Positions 6,207 through 9,392 of a stretch of 9,392 nucleotides of DNA are shown in pieces. The position numbers and the translations under genes are program-made. Every line of letters begins with the position of its first letter. The stretch's first letter is position 1. The stretch is from Gammaproteobacteria bacterium (GTDB taxonomy: Bacteria; Pseudomonadota; Gammaproteobacteria; S144-34), in contig WFOW01000433.1 in the NCBI GenBank assembly GCA_015487895.1, positions 1 to 9,392 of the forward strand, given 5' to 3'. The notes beneath the pieces were generated by a model. That model did no database searches. It was not told the origin of the DNA and saw nothing but the letters and a program-made list of their open reading frames with translations.

Positions 6207-6947
6207 TCAGCGCAGGCGGCCGTCCGGCCCGTGGCCGAGCCAGCCCTCGTCCGGATAATAGCGGCGCAGCCGCCGCCGCACGAGCAGCAGCCGCACGAGC
6301 AGCAGGCCGGCGACGAAGCCGCCGATGTGCGCCCACCAGGCCACGCCCCCGCCCTCCTTCGGCGCGATCAGGTCCCAGGTGCCGTAGAGGAACTGCAGCA
6401 GGAACCAGAAGCCGGTGTAGAGGAGCGCCGGCAGCTCGAAGAAGAAGGGCACGAACAGGATCGGGACCACGAAGACGATGCGCGCGAGCGGGAACAGCAC
6501 CGTGTAGGCCCCGAGCACGCCGGAGATCGCCCCCGAGGCGCCGAGCGCCGGGATGGTCGAGGTGGGGTTCGTCGCGAAATGCATCAGGGAGGCGGCGAGC
6601 CCGCTCGCGAAATAGAGCACGAGGAAGCGCAGCCGCCCCAGCCGGTCCTCGACCGCGCCGCCGAAGATCCACAGCGTCCACATGTTGCCGAGGATGTGCG
6701 CGAAGCCCCCGTGCAGGAACATGTTGGTGAGAAAGGGCAGGGGGTTGTCGGGAGAGAGCCCGCTCGCCTGGGCCCACAGGGGGTCGGTGTAGCGCGCCGG
6801 CACCAGCCCGAAGTGGAAGGCGATCCACTCGTTGACGGGCTGCGGCAGCAGGAGCTGCAGGGCGAAGACGGCGACGTTGGCCCCGACGAGGCTCCACACC
6901 ACCACGGGGGGATTGCGGCGCGGGACGGTGTCGTGGACGGGCAGCAA
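6207..6947 (-). CDS. Rhomboid-family intramembrane serine protease
   Basis: A 246-residue polytopic membrane protein with about six hydrophobic segments (near 15-34, 72-96, 107-124, 135-153, 157-194, 203-222). Rhomboid signatures are complete: HGGFAHILGNM (H84, N88), the nucleophile motif GASG with S138, and the catalytic H207 in WWAHIGG. It should cleave transmembrane substrates within the bilayer. The start is TTG at 6947, supported by GAGGAG at 6956-6961, eight bases upstream; no ATG in frame is better placed. The long loop between the first two segments and the basic C-terminal tail (RRRLRRYY) are common in bacterial rhomboids. It is the first gene of a tight operon with the ClpP-fold protease (11-base gap) and the SDR, and a plausible promoter lies just upstream. 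An in-frame 15-bp tandem duplication doubles LLLVR at 215-224. Confidence 0.92.
   Translation of the reverse strand: MLPVHDTVPRRNPPVVVWSLVGANVAVFALQLLLPQPVNEWIAFHFGLVPARYTDPLWAQASGLSPDNPLPFLTNMFLHGGFAHILGNMWTLWIFGGAVEDRLGRLRFLVLYFASGLAASLMHFATNPTSTIPALGASGAISGVLGAYTVLFPLARIVFVVPILFVPFFFELPALLYTGFWFLLQFLYGTWDLIAPKEGGGVAWWAHIGGFVAGLLLVRLLLVRRRLRRYYPDEGWLGHGPDGRLR
6276..6305 (-). repeat. Exact 15-bp tandem duplication inside the rhomboid gene
   Basis: CCGCACGAGCAGCAG (plus strand) occurs twice in succession at 6276-6290 and 6291-6305. It is in frame and encodes LLLVR twice (residues 215-219 and 220-224) at the end of the last membrane helix, so it lengthens the helix/basic-tail boundary by five residues. 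Replication slippage is the likely origin. Confidence 0.85.
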
Positions 6948-6955
6948 GGGGATCG

Positions 6956-6961
6956 CTCCTC
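6956..6961 (-). promoter_or_regulatory. Ribosome binding site deciding the TTG start of the rhomboid gene
   Basis: GAGGAG on the minus strand, eight bases before TTG 6947. It is the only strong Shine-Dalgarno sequence in the leader and supports a TTG rather than an internal start. The downstream protease gene uses the same GAGGAG. Confidence 0.7.
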
Positions 6962-6979
6962 GGCCGGTGCCGACGCCGT

Positions 6980-7008
6980 AGCCTGCGGGCGGGGCGCGGC
7001 CGCGTCAA
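6980..7008 (-). promoter_or_regulatory. Candidate sigma70 promoter of the rhomboid-protease-SDR operon
   Basis: On the minus strand TTGACG (7003-7008, five of six -35 bases) is followed after exactly 17 bases by CAGGCT (6980-6985), which keeps the key -10 positions A2 and T6 but is otherwise weak. The predicted start near 6973 leaves a leader of about 25 bases containing the GAGGAG site. Position and spacing are good; the weak -10 suggests help from an activator. Confidence 0.45.
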
Positions 7009-7020
7009 GTCGGTGGCCAG

Positions 7021-7063
7021 GTGTCAGGTTTCGGGTTTCGGATATCAGGGGGGCGGGTGTCAG
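7021..7063. repeat. Degenerate heptamer repeats (GTGTCAG / GTTTCGG type)
   Basis: GTGTCAG (7021), GTTTCGG (7028), GTTTCGG (7035) and ATATCAG (7042) follow one another without gaps. After eight G-rich bases GTGTCAG returns at 7057, one base out of register. The block lies about 13 to 55 bases upstream of the candidate -35 of the rhomboid operon. It may be a binding site or one member of a dispersed intergenic repeat family. Confidence 0.6.
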
Positions 7064-7109
7064 GAGACGGCCTGCGGCGCGCCGTCCGCCGCCAGCCGCA
7101 GGGGCGGCG

Positions 7110-7135
7110 CTCCCGGCGCGGAACTCAGCCGGGAG
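7110..7135 (-). terminator. Hairpin enclosing the vapC stop codon
   Basis: CTCCCGGC (7110-7117) and GCCGGGAG (7128-7135) are perfect 8-bp inverted arms with a 10-base loop holding the vapC TGA (7125-7127). It is a strong GC stem at the end of the vapBC transcript but has no U-tract. It may act as a weak terminator or protect the 3' end. Confidence 0.42.
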
Positions 7136-7547
7136 GGCACGCGCCGGCACGGGCGATCATCTCACGGTCCCAGGTGACGAGGCGCGCATTCCGGAGGTGG
7201 GCCACGGCGAGGTAAATGGCATCTGCCGCGCGCAGCGCGTGCCGGCACCCCAGGCGAACCGCGAGCCGCAGGCAGCGGCCTTCCAAGGGGTGAAGGGCCA
7301 GCCCCGGGTAGGCGGCGAGCAGCGCCGCGGCGCGCTCGCCGGCTCTCGCGTGACCGGTGCGCCGCGCGACGGCGCACGCCACCTCGGCCAGGACGAGCTC
7401 CGGCGCCCAGACCGCCCGCTCGTCCTCGGCGAGACGGGCGAGGAAAAGCGCGCTCTCGTCGTGGAAGGCGTCCCCGGGGTCGTAGGCGGACACCCAGACG
7501 CTCGCGTCAACGACGAGTGCGCCGGTCGTTCCCTTCGAGCCGGCCAC
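7125..7547 (-). CDS. vapC: PIN-domain ribonuclease toxin, VapC family
   Basis: A 140-residue PIN-domain protein of typical VapC length. The four acidic residues of the metal-dependent nuclease site are all visible: D14 in LVVDASVWV, E55 in LVLAEV, D108 in RAADAIYLA and D126 in VTWDREM. In a toxin-antitoxin pair it would cut tRNA or rRNA when VapB is degraded; the target cannot be inferred. The GTG at 7547 is the only start codon upstream of D14 that gives a sensible protein. It puts about ten extra residues (MAGSKGTTGA) before the normal start of the fold and overlaps vapB by 41 bases. An AGGGA sits just two bases before the GTG, so translation is probably coupled to vapB. The toxin appears intact. 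Confidence 0.85.
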   Translation of the reverse strand: MAGSKGTTGALVVDASVWVSAYDPGDAFHDESALFLARLAEDERAVWAPELVLAEVACAVARRTGHARAGERAAALLAAYPGLALHPLEGRCLRLAVRLGCRHALRAADAIYLAVAHLRNARLVTWDREMIARAGACPPG

Positions 7548-7800
7548 GGTCCCTGTGCACGATCTCCCTGGCGCTCGGGCCTTCGCCGGCCCCGCGGCAG
7601 GCAGCGCGGCCCTGGCGCATCCAGCGTTCCAGCCAATCCCTGCGGGATCCCTTGCGGACAGGGCCCGGCGGCGCCGACTCCTCGGCCAGCCATCGCCGAT
7701 AGAGCTCTATGGTGAGCGCGCGAAGGCCGCGCCGGCGGCGCGACGCCGCTGCCTTGATCCGCCGGTAGAGCCCGTCCGGGATGTCGAGTGTCGTCTTCAT
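7507..7800 (-). CDS. vapB: VapB-type antitoxin (probable ribbon-helix-helix)
   Basis: A 97-residue basic protein directly upstream of, and overlapping, vapC. The N-terminus MKTTLDIPDGLYRRIKAAA followed by LTIELYRRWL has the pattern of a short beta-strand and two helices used by ribbon-helix-helix antitoxins. The C-terminal half (about 55-97), with SAREIVHRDRGRLE, would be the toxin-binding segment. It should neutralise VapC and repress its own promoter. The last 14 residues are read through the vapC 5' end, and the tail NDRRTRR looks like an extension. The ATG at 7800 is 36 bases after the DUF1614 stop. The identification rests on the N-terminal pattern plus the vapC neighbour; the exact family is uncertain. 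Confidence 0.72.
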   Translation of the reverse strand: MKTTLDIPDGLYRRIKAAASRRRRGLRALTIELYRRWLAEESAPPGPVRKGSRRDWLERWMRQGRAACRGAGEGPSAREIVHRDRGRLEGNDRRTRR

Positions 7801-7810
7801 CGCCTACGCC

Positions 7811-7840
7811 ATGGTATCGCATCCGGGCGCGGCGGGTCAG
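7811..7840 (-). promoter_or_regulatory. Weak candidate promoter for vapBC
   Basis: On the minus strand CTGACC (7835-7840, four of six -35 bases, overlapping the DUF1614 stop) is followed after 18 bases by TACCAT (7811-7816, four of six -10 bases including A2 and T6). Transcription would begin near 7804, giving an almost leaderless vapB message. Read-through from the upstream operon is an alternative. Confidence 0.25.
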
Positions 7841-8496
7841 GCGAGGAGCGCGGCGAGGACGCCGGCGAGGAAGATGCCGTCGAAGGTGCCGGCGCCGCCG
7901 ATGGAGGCCATGGGCGTGCCGAGGCGAGGGATGTCGCGAAGGTGCAGCAGGTCGGCGCCGACGAGCACCCCGAGGGTGCCGGCGACGTAGGCGATGGGGG
8001 CGCTGTGGGCCCCGCCGACGGCGAGGGCGGCGAGCGCGGCGGTGACGGGGGCGAGCAGCGCGGGCATGGCGATGCCGAGCCCCGGCACCGGGCGGCTCGC
8101 CGCGTAGGCGACGGCGACGACGACGGCCGTGGCGAGGAGGGTGCGGTCCAGCGGCAGGCCGCGGCTCGCGAGCAGGTAGAGCGAGAACAGCACCGGGATG
8201 ACGCAGCCGCCGACGTTGACCGCGATCACGGTGCGCCCGGCGTAGGGCCGCCGCACCCGCAGCAGCCCCCAGCGCACCGGCTCCGGGAGGGGCTCCGGGG
8301 GCGGCTCGCTGCGCACCGCGGCCACCGGGATGTCGACGGCCGAGCCCGCCAGCGAGGCGAACAGCAGCAGGAAGCCGGCGCCGGGCGAGAGCCCCAGCTT
8401 GTCGAAGGCGAGCGTGAGGATGCCGACCTGCACGAAGGCGAGCAGGAAGCCCAGCAGGAAGACGAACAGCAGCAGGTGCGGGGGCGAGAAGGGCAC
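7837..8496 (-). CDS. DUF1614 family membrane protein
   Basis: A 219-residue, strongly hydrophobic protein with about six predicted membrane segments (near 8-30, 40-60, 90-110, 118-132, 138-160 and 162-182, plus a hydrophobic C-terminus) and a proline/glutamate-rich cytoplasmic or external loop at about 64-75. Conserved-looking blocks are GGCVIPVLFSLYL, GADLLHLRDIP (180-190) and SIGGAGTFDGIF (198-209). The last two carry charged residues inside hydrophobic surroundings (D182, D188, D206), as in a transporter or membrane enzyme. The resemblance is to DUF1614, a family without known function. The GTG at 8496 comes three bases after the PRPP synthetase-like stop, so the two genes are very probably co-translated. 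I assign no function. Confidence 0.78.
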   Translation of the reverse strand: MPFSPPHLLLFVFLLGFLLAFVQVGILTLAFDKLGLSPGAGFLLLFASLAGSAVDIPVAAVRSEPPPEPLPEPVRWGLLRVRRPYAGRTVIAVNVGGCVIPVLFSLYLLASRGLPLDRTLLATAVVVAVAYAASRPVPGLGIAMPALLAPVTAALAALAVGGAHSAPIAYVAGTLGVLVGADLLHLRDIPRLGTPMASIGGAGTFDGIFLAGVLAALLA

Positions 8497-8499
8497 GGC

Positions 8500-9392
8500 T
8501 CAGGCGCCCTCCAGCCGCAGGAGGCCGGCGACGGCGGCCGCGAGCGGCGCGGCGACGCTGACGGCGTTCGTCGGGTGCGGCACCGTGTCGGCGCTCCACA
8601 CCTCGCCGACGCCGGCCGCGCGCAGCCGCCCGACGGCGTCGCCCACGAACAGCGCGTGCGTGACGGCGGCGCAGACCTCGGTGGCGCCGGCCGCGCGCGC
8701 CGCGCGCGCGGCGGCCGCGAGGGTGGCGCCCGTGCTGGCGACGTCGTCGAGGAGGCACACGCAGCGGCCGCGGCAGCGCGCGGGGTCGTCGAGGGCCACC
8801 TCCACCTCCCGGTCGCCGCGGCGCTCCTTGCGCGCCGTCGCCCACTCGAGGCCGGCGGCCTCGGCGCCGGCGCGCACCCAGGCCTCAGCCTCCGCGTCGG
8901 GGGCGAGCAGCAGCGCCCCCGGGCGCGCGGCCGCGACGTGGCGCGCGAGCAGCGGCGCCGCGCTCACCGACACGGCCTCGGGCACCGGCACGGCCTCCTC
9001 GAGGCGGCGCGTGCGGTGCAGGTGCGGGTCCACGGTCACCAGCGCGTCGCACAGGCGCGCCAGGAAGCGGCCGACGATGCGCTGGCTGACGGCCTCGCCC
9101 GGCTGGAAGGCGCGGTCCTGGCGCATGTAGCAGAGATAGGGCGCCACCAGCACGATGCGCTGCGCGCCGAGCTCGCGCGCCGTCTCGGCCGCGAGCATGA
9201 GGGCGACGAGGCGCGCGTCGGGGTCGTCGAGGCGCTGCACCAGCGCGATCTCGGGAGGCAGCGCCGCGGGCAGCCGCACGCGCCGCTCGCCGTCCGGGAA
9301 GCGGTGCACCGAGACGGCCTCGAGCGGGAGCGACAGCCGCGAGGCGATGCGCCCGGCGAGCGCGCGCGCCTCGGGGAAGGCCAAGATCTGTC
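8500..9392 (-). CDS. Ribose-phosphate pyrophosphokinase-like protein (5'-partial)
   Basis: A PRPP synthetase-type protein, which would make phosphoribosyl pyrophosphate from ribose 5-phosphate and ATP for nucleotide and amino-acid synthesis. Numbering from TTG 9384: RFPDGE (28-33), YMRQDRAFQPGE (86-97), VDPHLHR (118-124), flexible-loop KERRGDREV (186-194) and the PRPP-binding loop LLDDVASTGAT (211-221). YMRQDxxFxPGE and DPHLHR resemble archaeal-type and atypical bacterial PRPP synthetases more than E. coli Prs (YARQDR, DLHAxQ). The frame stays open to the window edge (QIL before AFPEA), and PRPP synthetases begin a few residues earlier than TTG 9384, so the true start probably lies just outside. 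It may be a second, pathway-specific enzyme rather than the housekeeping Prs. It is coupled to the DUF1614 gene by a three-base gap. Confidence 0.83.
   Translation of the reverse strand, partial: QILAFPEARALAGRIASRLSLPLEAVSVHRFPDGERRVRLPAALPPEIALVQRLDDPDARLVALMLAAETARELGAQRIVLVAPYLCYMRQDRAFQPGEAVSQRIVGRFLARLCDALVTVDPHLHRTRRLEEAVPVPEAVSVSAAPLLARHVAAARPGALLLAPDAEAEAWVRAGAEAAGLEWATARKERRGDREVEVALDDPARCRGRCVCLLDDVASTGATLAAAARAARAAGATEVCAAVTHALFVGDAVGRLRAAGVGEVWSADTVPHPTNAVSVAAPLAAAVAGLLRLEGA

Noticed and set aside
5359..7008. A 549-codon minus-strand open frame covering both protease genes
   Set aside because: Only its last 278 codons look like protein. The upstream part is an out-of-frame, arginine/proline/alanine-rich shadow of the rhomboid gene; GAGGAG and the ATG at 6195 mark the true start.
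8691..8712. A CGCGCG-rich run that could adopt Z-DNA
   Set aside because: It encodes repeated Ala-Arg in the PRPP synthetase-like protein and is explained by the extreme GC codon use of the genome.
7157..8845. A 562-codon minus-strand open frame through vapC, vapB and DUF1614
   Set aside because: It is a different frame from three convincing genes, consists mostly of repeated R/A/G/P, and contains no domain.

Overview
The window is a very GC-rich (roughly 70%), gene-dense stretch of a bacterial chromosome. A proteobacterium is most likely, and gammaproteobacterial (Ectothiorhodospiraceae/Chromatiales-like) is my best guess. The reasons are the overlapping phoB-phoR pair of proteobacterial type, a UspA-class stress protein, AGGAG-type ribosome sites, and the DUF1614 and archaeal-like PRPP synthase genes. 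The placement is inferred from protein resemblance only. No rRNA, tRNA, CRISPR array, insertion sequence or prophage gene was seen.

Layout. (1) 1-2307, plus strand: the 3' part of pdhA, then pdhB and a uspA-type gene, joined by two ATGA stop/start overlaps. The first 80 bases exactly repeat 676-755, so the left end is either a rearrangement or an assembly artefact. (2) 2308-2512: a 205-base intergenic region with a palindrome and an 11-bp-spaced direct repeat. (3) 2513-4520, plus strand: phoB-phoR, overlapping by 11 bases. (4) 4524-6947, minus strand: a three-gene run transcribed as rhomboid protease, membrane-anchored ClpP/SppA-fold serine protease (SDH_sah family), then short-chain dehydrogenase. 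Its last gene ends three bases from the convergent phoR stop. (5) 6948-7124: an intergenic region with a reasonable sigma70-type promoter for that operon, preceded by degenerate heptamer repeats. (6) 7125-7800, minus strand: a VapBC-type toxin-antitoxin pair with a 41-base gene overlap. (7) 7837-9392, minus strand: a DUF1614 membrane protein coupled by a three-base gap to a PRPP synthetase-like gene that runs off the right edge.

How the genes work together. pdhAB would make the heterotetrameric E1 of pyruvate (or a related 2-oxo acid) dehydrogenase; its E2 and E3 are not adjacent. PhoBR is the phosphate-limitation two-component system. Rhomboid plus the ClpP-fold protease looks like a membrane proteolysis pair. 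VapBC is a probable accessory insertion between housekeeping operons.

Nothing here is a clearly novel defence or mobile system. The items most worth a second look are the two-protease operon with its repeat-flanked promoter, the DUF1614/PRPP synthetase coupling, and the in-frame 675-bp duplication signature at the left edge.
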